Shown here one piece after another: positions 26,085 to 34,596 of a stretch of 64,000 nt of DNA. Position 1 is the stretch's first letter. Each line of letters starts with the position of its first letter. A program made the position numbers and the translations under genes. The notes beneath the pieces were generated by a model that did no database searches, was not told the origin of the DNA, and saw nothing but the letters and a program-made list of their open reading frames with translations. The DNA is taken from the NCBI GenBank assembly GCA_964598495.1, contig CAZRBY010000003.1:66847-130846 (forward strand), in the 5' to 3' direction. This DNA comes from Cacconaster sp964598495. Its GTDB lineage: Bacteria > Bacteroidota > Bacteroidia > Bacteroidales > UBA932.

Positions 26085-27700
26085 TTAAAGATGCTTTTGA
26101 GAACCTCTTCGGTTACCTTTCTCGTGGCTGTCGTGGTGGCTGTTTTGGCAGCTCTGCCAAGTACGGTGTCACCGCTCTTTTTGGATGTGGAACTTTTTGT
26201 GGATGAACCCTTCTTGGTGAAGACTTGTCTTCCGGCCTGAGTAGCCATGCTACGTAAGAAACTTGTAGCGGCGGCACCTATCATAGTACCGAAAATGGTT
26301 CTTGTGATGCCTCCCTTTTTGCCTGAGGATTTCTTCTTCTCCTCTTTCTGTTTTGCTACCTCTGCCTTCTCCTTTTCGGCCTGTATCATAGCTTCTTCAG
26401 CGGCTTTAGCAGCCTTTTCGTAATGAGCGGTCAGCACCTCATAGGCACTTTCACGATCAATAAATTTGTCGTAGGCTTTAATTTCAGCCGGCACGGCATT
26501 GTTTATATCGAGACGCTGCCCTTCTGTGATGGGGCCGATTGAGCTTAGTGGAAATAGAATTCTGGCTCTTTCAACTATTGAAGGAGCCCCTTTTTCATCT
26601 AGGAAGGATACGAGCGCCTCTCCGGTAGCAAGCTCCGTGATGGCATCTTCAGTCTTGAATTCAGGGTTGGGACGGAAGGTCTGTGCCGCTGCGCGGACCA
26701 CCTTCTGGTCTTTGGGGGTATAGGCCCTCAACGCGTGCTGGATGCGGTTACCAAGCTGTCCGAGTACAATTTCGGGAATATCTGAGGGAGATTGGGTGAT
26801 AAAATAGATGCCTACACCCTTTGAGCGAATAAGGCGTATAACCTGCTCAATCTTGCTTACAAGAGCTTTGGAAGTATCTTGAAATAGCATATGAGCCTCA
26901 TCAAAGAAAAATATCAGCTTTGGAAGAGGCCGGTCTCCGACCTCGGGAAGCTGTACATAAAGCTCCGTAAGCAACCAAAACAGAAATGTGGAGTAGAGTT
27001 TGGGATTATGCATCAGCTTGTCGGCGGCAAGAACATTCATCACTCCGCGACCATTCTCCGTTGCAATCAGGTCGTCCACGTCAAAAGCAGGTTCACCGAA
27101 AAATTTATCTCCCCCTTGGCTTTCGATGGCGAGTACTGCCCTCTGGATGGCTCCGATGCTTGCTGCAGAGATATTGCCATACTCAGTTGTGAATTGCGAG
27201 GCGTTTTTGCCCACAAAATCGAGCATCAAGCGCATATCTTTAAGATCAATCAACAGAAGTTCTTTATCATCCGCTATGCGGAAAACGATGTTTAGCACTC
27301 CGGCCTGAGTCTCATTGAGTTCCATCAAGCGCGCAAGAAGCTGAGGCCCCATTGCCGACACTGTGGTGCGCATACAGTATCCCTGCTCTCCAAAGACATC
27401 GAAAAATCGTGTTGGAGAGCCTTCAAAAGGGGGGTTTTCAATACCGAATTCAGCGCAGCGCTTTTCAATGAATCCATTCATTTTGCCCGCCTGGCTGATG
27501 CCTGAAAGGTCACCCTTCATGTCTGCCATAAAACAGGGAACTCCGGCTTGGGAAAATGTCTCCGCCAATACCTGAAGCGAAACGGTTTTTCCGGTACCTG
27601 TAGCACCGGCTATGAGTCCGTGCCTGTTTGCCATCTTACCCTGAATATAAATCGGCCCGTTGGCCGAATGGGCTACATAGAGTTTTTCGTCTTTATACAT
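26081..27700 (-). CDS. HerA-like ATPase, YjgR/DUF853 family
   Basis: The product matches E. coli YjgR over its whole length: MANRHGLIAGATGTGKTVSL (Walker A), GVPCFMADMKGDLSG, NLEN-type ARLMELNETQAGVLNIVFR, YGNISAASIGAIQRAVL, KLIFFFDEAHMLF (Walker B) and PSDIPEIVLGQLGNRIQHAL. It is a hexameric-type P-loop ATPase of the HerA/FtsK group with unknown function. The C-terminal 100 residues are Lys/Ala/Glu-rich coiled coil then a Ser/Thr/Lys tail. I chose the ATG at 27700; the longer TTG start at 27730 lies at a candidate promoter. It is coupled to the downstream GNAT-like gene. Confidence 0.92.
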   Translation of the reverse strand: MYKDEKLYVAHSANGPIYIQGKMANRHGLIAGATGTGKTVSLQVLAETFSQAGVPCFMADMKGDLSGISQAGKMNGFIEKRCAEFGIENPPFEGSPTRFFDVFGEQGYCMRTTVSAMGPQLLARLMELNETQAGVLNIVFRIADDKELLLIDLKDMRLMLDFVGKNASQFTTEYGNISAASIGAIQRAVLAIESQGGDKFFGEPAFDVDDLIATENGRGVMNVLAADKLMHNPKLYSTFLFWLLTELYVQLPEVGDRPLPKLIFFFDEAHMLFQDTSKALVSKIEQVIRLIRSKGVGIYFITQSPSDIPEIVLGQLGNRIQHALRAYTPKDQKVVRAAAQTFRPNPEFKTEDAITELATGEALVSFLDEKGAPSIVERARILFPLSSIGPITEGQRLDINNAVPAEIKAYDKFIDRESAYEVLTAHYEKAAKAAEEAMIQAEKEKAEVAKQKEEKKKSSGKKGGITRTIFGTMIGAAATSFLRSMATQAGRQVFTKKGSSTKSSTSKKSGDTVLGRAAKTATTTATRKVTEEVLKSIFK

Positions 27701-27727
27701 AATAGTCTTGATTTTCCGGTTAATTTT

Positions 27728-27735
27728 CAAAGATA
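27728..27735 (-). promoter_or_regulatory. Candidate -7 promoter element for the HerA-like gene
   Basis: Minus-strand TATCTTTG is an exact TAnnTTTG, about 28 bp before the ATG at 27700. No good TTTG is seen at the expected distance. Confidence 0.4.
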
Positions 27736-28108
27736 ACTAATTTTTTGGTTCCGGGTCCCAAGTTATGAGTTAGATTTTTGGATTAGGACTTGGAGGCAGG
27801 AAATGATTTGATTTTTTACTTTGGTGTTTTGTTGTTTTATTTTTTTTATTTAACTTTACCGTTGAGGCTCAGATAGATCAACGGGGAACATTATCTATGA
27901 GTGCACCACAATATAATACAGTATTAAGTCAATTTGAGCAATCGTCCGAAAGCCCGTTCTATCTTGCTGATATAGCGATATTTACTACCACCACGCACGC
28001 AGAGAGGTAGTGTTTCCGCCCACCGTTAATTTTAATTTTTTATTGCCCCCTGTTGGGGCCAACGGCAGACAGAAAATTATCATTTTAAACTATTCGCATT
28101 ATGAAACA
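27736..28108. other. Low-complexity intergenic region with a hairpin and one short ORF
   Basis: The left part is T-rich (27780-27855). CCGTTGA (27860-27866 approx.) and TCAACGG (27878-27884 approx.) form a 7-bp hairpin with a 12-nt loop, followed by a 37-codon ORF at 27897-28010. No recognised gene, RNA family or transposon end was found. Confidence 0.4.
27897..28010 (+). CDS. Possible short ORF, 37 codons, unknown
   Basis: ATG at 27897 opens a reading frame beginning MSAPQYNTVLSQFEQSSESP and ending THAER before TAG. I recognise no family. It lies just after a 7-bp hairpin and 98 bp before the next short peptide gene. Coding status is uncertain; a random ORF of this size is common. Confidence 0.2.
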   Translation: MSAPQYNTVLSQFEQSSESPFYLADIAIFTTTTHAER

Positions 28109-28228
28109 ATGGCAGTGGAAAAGTATGCTGCGCCTGTTATCGAAGTCATCGATATCGAGCTGACACAAAACATCCTATCGGGAAGTTTTGAATTACCTCC
28201 GGTGGGAGATGGAGAAGATGCCTGGTAG
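28109..28228 (+). CDS. Short Bacteroidales peptide preceding a fimbrillin-like lipoprotein
   Basis: The 39-residue product starts MAVEKYAAPVIEVIDIELTQ and ends in a Gly/Asp/Glu stretch with a final Trp (GDGEDAW). Peptides of this form (K-Y-x-A-P-x-I-E-V-I then an acidic Gly-rich tail) recur in Bacteroidales genomes, often near surface-protein genes; their function is unknown to me. A longer GTG-initiated reading from 28010 has no such conservation. It has no signal peptide. Confidence 0.5.
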   Translation: MAVEKYAAPVIEVIDIELTQNILSGSFELPPVGDGEDAW

Positions 28229-28233
28229 GTGAG

Positions 28234-28297
28234 GTTAGCTGTTAGCTTTTGGCCATTGGCTGTCAGCAATTAGCCCTTAGTCCTTGGCTGATAGCAC
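28234..28297. repeat. Degenerate TTAGC/GGC-type intergenic repeat
   Basis: The stretch contains repeated short words: GTTAGCTGTTAGC, TTGGCCATTGGCTG, CAATTAGCCCTTAG, CCTTGGCTGATAGC. Similar degenerate word arrays occur at 20151-20190 and 54565-54590. Non-coding. Confidence 0.6.
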
Positions 28298-28406
28298 AAA
28301 GGATTAACACAAGAAAATTAAGAATAAAAATAAACTCAAGGTTATTGGCACTACTCTATCCGAATCAATACGGAGCCAATGACCTACAGCTTAAACAAAC
28401 ACAGGT

Positions 28407-29936
28407 ATGAAATTCAAATCATTCATTTTTACACTGCTCGCATTATTGATTGCTAGTTGTACCCTCCAACCTGTTCCCGAACTCGATGAACCGGGGAAAG
28501 AAGAGGGAAAGCTTGTTACCATAAATGTTACCGTCTCACCCGAGACTCGCGTAGCATATGACGACGCAAACCGCACACTTTCATGGGAGACCGGCGACAA
28601 ACTACTGCTCGCCGGATATGACGGCACAACATATAAAGGAAGCAAAATCTTTGAATACACCGGAAACGGCAACTCTTTTCAGGGACAAGAGGTAACAGGT
28701 GCAACATCCTATAAAGCTTACTATCCCGGGGATATAATTACGCTGGATGCGGGCGGAAACGTGCAAATTCCCGCTAACTTCTGGGATCAAACACAGAACG
28801 GGAACAATACGACAGCACACCTGCGCAACAAACTACTCCTGTTCGACGAAACGGCCAACCCTCTCAATCAAACCTTTTCCCTGAACTTGAAGAGCAGCAT
28901 CATCAGATTTGATCTCACCAACGTGCCGCAAGAAGTAGGGACGCTCAGTCACATTGTCTGGGCGGTAGAGACGGCAGCGGGAGTCTTTAAATTGATGACA
29001 CTTAACGTGACCGGCGTAACTTTCTCGGCCTCTACAAGCAGTCTTACCGCTTTTCTCTCTTTTGACCCTGCAGTGATGAAGATAATTGCAGGTGGAGAAC
29101 ATAGAGTAGAACTGTACGGAGAAAAATTGTCTTTCCAAAGCAACACAGTTGCAAGCGAAAAGAACTATGCAGCAGGAGACCGCTACAAAGGTCATATAAG
29201 CAACTGGAATCCGGCGATCGACTTGATCAACCCGCTCAGTTATTTTGCAGAGCACAACATGGCAGACCTCAACGGCACGTTCGAGACGGGTCACAACACT
29301 TCAGGGCAGTACCTCTTTAGGTGGTATAACGCCATAACGTACAATACCACCCCGGCCACGCTTGGCGGCAAGAGTTACTACCTGCCTACTCTTCAAGAGT
29401 GGATAGCCATTATCCCGGATTTCGGTAATGAAGGTAAAGAATGTGTACATTTCTTCGATAACCCTCCTCGTACACTCAGTAACGTGAATGTAACCGTTGG
29501 CGGTGAAAGTTATACCATGAGCGGTACTTTTGATAATATTGGCTACGTGGTTTACGCTACGTTAACCTACACGCACCAATCCTACCCGACGTTATACGCG
29601 ATAGCTCGTTACCGGACGGAGAACATGGGTTCCGGTAACGCGAATGCCCGGTTGGTGATTGATATGAAGAAAACCGCCACACTATACACGATGGATGAGG
29701 CAAAGAATGCCGATTGGGAAGCCGTTGGCGTGGTTTCGCGCGTGTTTCCGGCGGCGGGCTACCGTTACTACGATGGTTATTACCTCGACCAGGGCGGTTA
29801 TGGCAGATACTGGACGTCCTCGGAGGCCAACGTAAGCTCCGCGCATCACATGACCTTCTACATCGGCTACGCCCGCAGCGGCGGACAAAACTGGAGGGAC
29901 TATTTTTACTCCGTTCGTCTGGTGTCCCGGGAATAG
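28407..29936 (+). CDS. Fimbrillin-like lipoprotein with C-terminal C-type-lectin (FISUMP-like) domain; candidate DGR target
   Basis: The 509-residue protein has a lipoprotein signal (lipobox LIASC, Cys about 18). Residues about 35-270 follow the fimbrillin-like pattern (ETRVAYDDANRTLSWETGDK, lipid-proximal beta sandwich). Residues about 310-509 follow the FISUMP/C-type-lectin pattern: SYYLPTLQEWIAIIP, then FPAAGYRYYDGYY, GRYWTSSEA and YSVRLVSRE at the end. The last 60 codons are rich in NNC/NNT codons for Tyr, Asp, Gly, Ser and His at positions where DGR variable proteins vary, and end in a GC-rich segment. The 3' half is visibly more GC-rich than the 5' half. No reverse transcriptase is in the window. 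Four inverted repeats and a terminator follow. Confidence 0.8.
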   Translation: MKFKSFIFTLLALLIASCTLQPVPELDEPGKEEGKLVTINVTVSPETRVAYDDANRTLSWETGDKLLLAGYDGTTYKGSKIFEYTGNGNSFQGQEVTGATSYKAYYPGDIITLDAGGNVQIPANFWDQTQNGNNTTAHLRNKLLLFDETANPLNQTFSLNLKSSIIRFDLTNVPQEVGTLSHIVWAVETAAGVFKLMTLNVTGVTFSASTSSLTAFLSFDPAVMKIIAGGEHRVELYGEKLSFQSNTVASEKNYAAGDRYKGHISNWNPAIDLINPLSYFAEHNMADLNGTFETGHNTSGQYLFRWYNAITYNTTPATLGGKSYYLPTLQEWIAIIPDFGNEGKECVHFFDNPPRTLSNVNVTVGGESYTMSGTFDNIGYVVYATLTYTHQSYPTLYAIARYRTENMGSGNANARLVIDMKKTATLYTMDEAKNADWEAVGVVSRVFPAAGYRYYDGYYLDQGGYGRYWTSSEANVSSAHHMTFYIGYARSGGQNWRDYFYSVRLVSRE

Positions 29937-29953
29937 TTGGATTGATTACCCCG

Positions 29954-30011
29954 GCCGCCTTTAAGCGGCATGGGACATGCCTTTGGCTGATTAATCAGGC
30001 CTATTGCCTGA
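29954..30011. repeat. Run of four inverted repeats behind the lectin-like gene
   Basis: GCCGC/GCGGC (29954-29969, 6-nt loop), GGCATG/CATGCC (29967-29981, 3-nt loop), the perfect palindrome CTGATTAATCAG (29987-29998) and TCAGGC/GCCTGA (29995-30011, 5-nt loop) follow each other within 58 bp, partly overlapping so that they are mutually exclusive. Confidence 0.75.
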
Positions 30012-30031
30012 CTATCACAGCATAAACATTG

Positions 30032-30063
30032 GGTTGGGACCACACAAAGTCCCAACCTTTTTT
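30032..30063 (+). terminator. Rho-independent terminator of the lectin-like gene
   Basis: GGTTGGGAC and GTCCCAACC form a perfect 9-bp stem around CACACAAA, followed by six T. Confidence 0.92.
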
Positions 30064-30164
30064 ATCTTTTATACTACCATAAAGCACCAATTAGGTATTA
30101 TCAGCCCATTGATGGATATTGGAGGTGTGTAGTATCCAAAAAGCTGCCATAGTGTTAATCATTT

Positions 30165-30196
30165 ATTGAATTTTCCGATTTAAAAACCTACCTTTA
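30165..30196 (+). promoter_or_regulatory. Candidate promoter for the aldo/keto reductase gene
   Basis: ATTG at 30165-30168, a 20-bp spacer and TACCTTTA at 30189-30196, each one base off consensus. A small hairpin CCGAA-AAC-TTCGG follows in the leader (30206-30218), just before the ATG at 30223. Confidence 0.5.
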
Positions 30197-30222
30197 CATT
30201 AATAACCGAAAACTTCGGCACT

Positions 30223-31368
30223 ATGAAATACAATAACTTCAAAGAGCACCGGCTCTCCCTTTTGGGATTCGGCACGATGAGACTTCCTTTGACGCCGGAT
30301 GGCTCAATTGATCGTGATGTCACTTTCCAGATGGTGGACTATGCAATTGAGCATGGAATCAACTATTTTGACACCGCATACCCCTATCACGGAGGTCTCT
30401 CGGAGGTTGTTGCCGGTGATGCACTACGCCGTCACCCGCGCGAAAGTTGGTATATTGCGAATAAGTATCCGGGACACCAGATAGCGTCCGAGTATAACCC
30501 TGAAGAAATATTCGAGGATCAGTTACGTAAGTGTGGAGTGGAATGGTTTGATTTCTACCTTATGCATAATATACATGAAACCTGTATAGATATCTATCTT
30601 GACCCGAAGTGGGGGATTCTGGAATATTTCATAAAGCAGAAGGAGATAGGTCGTATCCGTCATCTCGGTTTTTCAGCGCATGCGGAGCTTGAAACACTCA
30701 AGCATTTTCTCGACTCTCCCTATGGAGAGCATATGGAGTTTTGTCAGATTCAGCTCAATTTCCTGGACTGGTCACTCCAGAGGGCACGGGAGAAAGTAGA
30801 ACTGCTCAATTCGAGAAATATTCCCATTTGGGTGATGGAACCATTACGAGGTGGTAAGCTACTTTCAATAGCTACACCGGAAGAAGCTTTCAGATGGGTT
30901 GCCGGTATCCCCGGGGTCACTATGATTCTAAGTGGTATGTCCAATGAGGAACAAATGGTAGAGAATATTGAGTTATTCAATCATATCAATCCGCTCAGTC
31001 AAGAAGAGTGCGACCGTCTCTATGCTCTTGCGGAGCAAATGAAAGGGTCGGTGCCATGCACAGCCTGCAACTATTGTACTCCGGCCTGCCCTATTGGACT
31101 GGATATCCCCACTCTGATCCAGGCACGCAACGATTTTGCCATTGAGACCTCCTTTACACCCATCATGCGCATCGAGTCGCTTCCTAAAGAGGGACACCCT
31201 TCAAACTGTATCGGATGTGGTGCATGTAGCCAAATGTGCCCTCAGGGCATTGACATTCCTGAGGTAATAAGTGAACTCAACTCTCATCTGGCCAAGGCTC
31301 CATTATGGAGTGAAATATGCCGCCAAAGAGAAATAGCAGCCCGCAAAATGCGTGAAGCAAAACAGTAA
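30223..31368 (+). CDS. Aldo/keto reductase with C-terminal 4Fe-4S ferredoxin domain
   Basis: The 381-residue protein has an aldo/keto reductase barrel: GFGTMRLP, NYFDTAYPYHGG (catalytic Asp and Tyr), YIANKYPG (Lys) and FYLMHNIHE (His). The C-terminus has two cluster motifs, CTACNYCTPACPIGLDIP and CIGCGACSQMCPQGIDIP. This architecture is common in anaerobes, where it is thought to pass electrons between NAD(P)H and ferredoxin-type carriers; the substrate is unknown. Single gene with its own promoter, 56 bp ahead of susC on the same strand. Confidence 0.93.
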   Translation: MKYNNFKEHRLSLLGFGTMRLPLTPDGSIDRDVTFQMVDYAIEHGINYFDTAYPYHGGLSEVVAGDALRRHPRESWYIANKYPGHQIASEYNPEEIFEDQLRKCGVEWFDFYLMHNIHETCIDIYLDPKWGILEYFIKQKEIGRIRHLGFSAHAELETLKHFLDSPYGEHMEFCQIQLNFLDWSLQRAREKVELLNSRNIPIWVMEPLRGGKLLSIATPEEAFRWVAGIPGVTMILSGMSNEEQMVENIELFNHINPLSQEECDRLYALAEQMKGSVPCTACNYCTPACPIGLDIPTLIQARNDFAIETSFTPIMRIESLPKEGHPSNCIGCGACSQMCPQGIDIPEVISELNSHLAKAPLWSEICRQREIAARKMREAKQ

Positions 31369-31424
31369 GAAACTTTACAATACATCAATTAACCCTTTTT
31401 ATCCACTATTAATCCGCTTGCCTA

Positions 31425-34400
31425 ATGAAAAGATTAAAACTTTTATTGGTCTGCCTTTTATCAGTCGTAACCTGCACTGTGTTTGCACAGGGGGTTGCCG
31501 TGAGAGGCACTGTTACGGATGCATCTACGGGAGAGCCGGTTGCATTCGCGTCTGTTCAAGTCAAGGGCACTATGACAGGAGCCGTTACGGATCTTGAAGG
31601 AAAATATTCCATCACGGTTCCGAGTGGCAAAAGTGACATAACCCTTGTCTTCAGCTTTGTCGGATACAAGACAATTGAGGCTGCCGTAAACGGCAGGACA
31701 GTTGTCGATGTATCAATCTATCCCGACACGGAAGTACTTGAAGATGTGCTTGTCGTTGCTTATGGTACTGCCAAGAAATCGTCCTATTCCGGTTCCGCTT
31801 CCATGGTGAGGTCAGAATCACTCCTACAAAACCCCAATTCATCATTTGAAAAGGCTATGCAGGGTAAGGTGGCCGGTCTGCAGGTAACCACGTCTTCCGG
31901 ACAGCCCGGTGCAACTGCATCATTCCGTATCAGAGGATCGGGATCACTTAATGCATCCAATGAGCCTCTCTATGTTGTGGACGGTATCGCAACTTCCACC
32001 GCAGACTATTCCGTAATGGCTGACAGGAGCTATTCAACTTCCAGCATTCTCTCTACACTAAACCCTCAGGACATTGAGTCCGTAACCGTTCTTAAAGATG
32101 CCGCTGCGGCTTCGCTCTACGGCTCGAGGGCAGCAAACGGTGTTGTCATAATTACCACTAAAAACGGAACTCAAGGTGGCGGTAAACTCAATGTAAATGC
32201 CCAAGTTGGAGTCTCAATGGTGCCAAAATATTTTGACCTGATGAACTCTGCCGAATACTATCAGACAGTTTTCACAAGTTATTTCAACACTCGCCAAAAG
32301 GCCGGTTATTCTGCTTCCGACGCAGCCGTATGGGCCAACCAGCAGACACAGGGACTCATTACATTCAACCCCTACAGTGTAGACTATCCTTATGATGCAA
32401 GCGGAAAATTGGTTTCCGGTGCCAAAATAATTGTTGATACGGACTGGCAGAAAGAGGTTCTCAAGCCCGGCACAACACAAGACTATAATGTCAGCTATTC
32501 AGGGGGAACCGACAAAGTTCTCTATTTCTTCTCCGGAGGCTATTTTGACCAAAAGGGAACAGCTCCTACTGCAAGATATACACGCTATTCCGGAAAGGTG
32601 AATGTTGACGCCAAAATCAAACCTTGGCTCAAGGCAGGTATGAATGCGATGTATTCATTCTCAATACAGAACACAGAGGTCTCCGGTGGTGCCGGTGCTT
32701 CACCTATACGCAATGCGCTCTTCTTCCCCAACGGCGTTCCAATCTATATGACGGACCGCAACGGCAACTATATTCTCAATAAAGCCGGCGAAAAGCAGTT
32801 TAACTGGCTCAACCCCGTGTCAAAGGACTTCAACCCTCTTGCCATTCCCTTTATGGATACCCACAAGACCAAGAATTACAGATTGCTGGCATCCCTCTAT
32901 ACGGAAATCAAGTTTATGGAAGGGCTTACCCTCAAGACCGTATTCTCTCCCGACTACATCAACCTCTACGAGATTCTTTTCTGGAACAAGCTCCACGGCA
33001 ACGGTCCCGCATATGGAGGACGTAGCGAAAGACACCAGACTCACGATCTTATGTACTCATCCACCACTACACTCAACTTTAACAGAACTTTCGGAAATGT
33101 ACATAATATCCAGGCAATGGCTGGTTATGAGTTCTGGCACAGCACTAGGGAATACGCGCTTGCTCAGGGAACCAAATTCGCTTTTGACTTCATGACTGAG
33201 TTAGCGGCTGCTACGAGCGCCCTCGCACCCTCTTCATGGACAAGCGAAGAGACCCTCAAGTCATACATCGCACGTGCCGAATATAGCTATGACAATAAGT
33301 ATTTCATATCCGGATCATTCAGGCGTGACGGATCTTCAGTATTCGGTGCTGACAACAAGTGGGGTAATTTCTTCAGTGTTGGAGGATCCTGGAGACTTGA
33401 TCAGGAGTCATTTATAAAGGAAGCCGAATGGATCAGTTCACTGAAATTCCGTACAAGTTACGGTACATCAGGTAACAACCTTGGTCTTGGAAGGTATCAG
33501 TCTCTCGGAATCTGGGCAGCAGGTGCCGGATACAACTACGGTCCCTATGCCGGTTTCGGACATACTCAGTTTGCCAACCCTAACCTAGGGTGGGAGAAAC
33601 AGGCGATGTTCAATGTAGGTGTTGACTTTGGATTTTTCGACAACAGGCTATACGGTACGGTTGAATTCTTCAATAAAACTTCAAAGGATCTGCTCTACCA
33701 ATTCCCGCTCCCCTCTTCACACGGTATATCATCAATCATGATGAACCTTGCTAAAGTTAAAAACTATGGTGTGGAAGTTGAACTCGGAGGCGACATAATC
33801 AAAACGGGCGACTGGCTCTGGAGCGCCAATTTTAACATTTCCGCTTCAAGGGACAAGATTCTCGACCTTGCCGGAAATGATGACGTAGTAATGAGTAACA
33901 CCAAGAAGATCTGGAAAGTAGGCCATAGCCAATACGAATTCTATATGCCTACCTGGATGGGAGTAGATCCCGCTAATGGTAGCCCTCTCTGGAAGAAAGA
34001 CAACGGTACAACTTCAGTATTTTCTCAAGCCGACTACGAAATGCAGGGCAGGGCTACTCCCTGGGCGTACGGCGGTCTGACCACTGCGCTCAAGTGGAAA
34101 AATCTCAGCCTTTCGATGATGTTTTACTACAACCTCGGCGGCAAGGTATATGATGGTCTTTATGCCGAATTGATGCATGACGGGGCCGATGCAGGAAAGA
34201 ACCTCCACAAGGATGCTCTAAACGCATGGCTCCCGGGAAACACTAATACAAATGTGCCGATTTATATCAATTCCAATCCGAATAACGCAAACTCTGAATC
34301 CACAAGGTTCCTCTATGATGCTACATATATCAAACTAAAGAACATTAACATTTCCTATACTCTTCCCAAAAAATGGATGGTGAAGACAGGCATTCTTTCC

Positions 34401-34565
34401 GATGTTAAAATCTATGCCAACATAGAGAACATCTTTACCTGTTTCAAAGATGACTGGAAAGGTTATGACGATATCGACATATACGGAATCGGAGGATATT
34501 CTTCCATTGCTGAAAAGATGCCTCTATCAAGGACATTCACCCTTGGTGTCAATGTTTCTTTCTAA
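31425..34565 (+). CDS. SusC/RagA-family TonB-dependent outer-membrane transporter
   Basis: The 1046-residue protein has a signal peptide (to about 21, VFAQ), a carboxypeptidase-regulatory-like beta domain (about 24-110: VRGTVTDASTGEPVAFASVQ, GEYS-type GKYSITVP), the TonB plug (about 118-240: LQVTTSSGQPGATASFRIRG, YVVDGI, VTVLKDAAAASLYGSRAANG) and a beta barrel ending in an aromatic residue (LGVNVSF). It forms the channel that SusD lids. There is no N-terminal anti-sigma-interacting extension. The partner SusD follows by 31 bp and an S9 peptidase after that, so the substrate is more likely peptide than glycan. Confidence 0.95.
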   Translation: MKRLKLLLVCLLSVVTCTVFAQGVAVRGTVTDASTGEPVAFASVQVKGTMTGAVTDLEGKYSITVPSGKSDITLVFSFVGYKTIEAAVNGRTVVDVSIYPDTEVLEDVLVVAYGTAKKSSYSGSASMVRSESLLQNPNSSFEKAMQGKVAGLQVTTSSGQPGATASFRIRGSGSLNASNEPLYVVDGIATSTADYSVMADRSYSTSSILSTLNPQDIESVTVLKDAAAASLYGSRAANGVVIITTKNGTQGGGKLNVNAQVGVSMVPKYFDLMNSAEYYQTVFTSYFNTRQKAGYSASDAAVWANQQTQGLITFNPYSVDYPYDASGKLVSGAKIIVDTDWQKEVLKPGTTQDYNVSYSGGTDKVLYFFSGGYFDQKGTAPTARYTRYSGKVNVDAKIKPWLKAGMNAMYSFSIQNTEVSGGAGASPIRNALFFPNGVPIYMTDRNGNYILNKAGEKQFNWLNPVSKDFNPLAIPFMDTHKTKNYRLLASLYTEIKFMEGLTLKTVFSPDYINLYEILFWNKLHGNGPAYGGRSERHQTHDLMYSSTTTLNFNRTFGNVHNIQAMAGYEFWHSTREYALAQGTKFAFDFMTELAAATSALAPSSWTSEETLKSYIARAEYSYDNKYFISGSFRRDGSSVFGADNKWGNFFSVGGSWRLDQESFIKEAEWISSLKFRTSYGTSGNNLGLGRYQSLGIWAAGAGYNYGPYAGFGHTQFANPNLGWEKQAMFNVGVDFGFFDNRLYGTVEFFNKTSKDLLYQFPLPSSHGISSIMMNLAKVKNYGVEVELGGDIIKTGDWLWSANFNISASRDKILDLAGNDDVVMSNTKKIWKVGHSQYEFYMPTWMGVDPANGSPLWKKDNGTTSVFSQADYEMQGRATPWAYGGLTTALKWKNLSLSMMFYYNLGGKVYDGLYAELMHDGADAGKNLHKDALNAWLPGNTNTNVPIYINSNPNNANSESTRFLYDATYIKLKNINISYTLPKKWMVKTGILSDVKIYANIENIFTCFKDDWKGYDDIDIYGIGGYSSIAEKMPLSRTFTLGVNVSF

Positions 34566-34596
34566 ATTATCATTCCAAATCATTCACTAAAAATAA

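Noticed and set aside
27731..30222. Integrated phage or transposon
   Set aside because: No integrase, transposase, terminal inverted repeats or phage structural genes are visible; the region holds a surface lipoprotein and short ORFs only.
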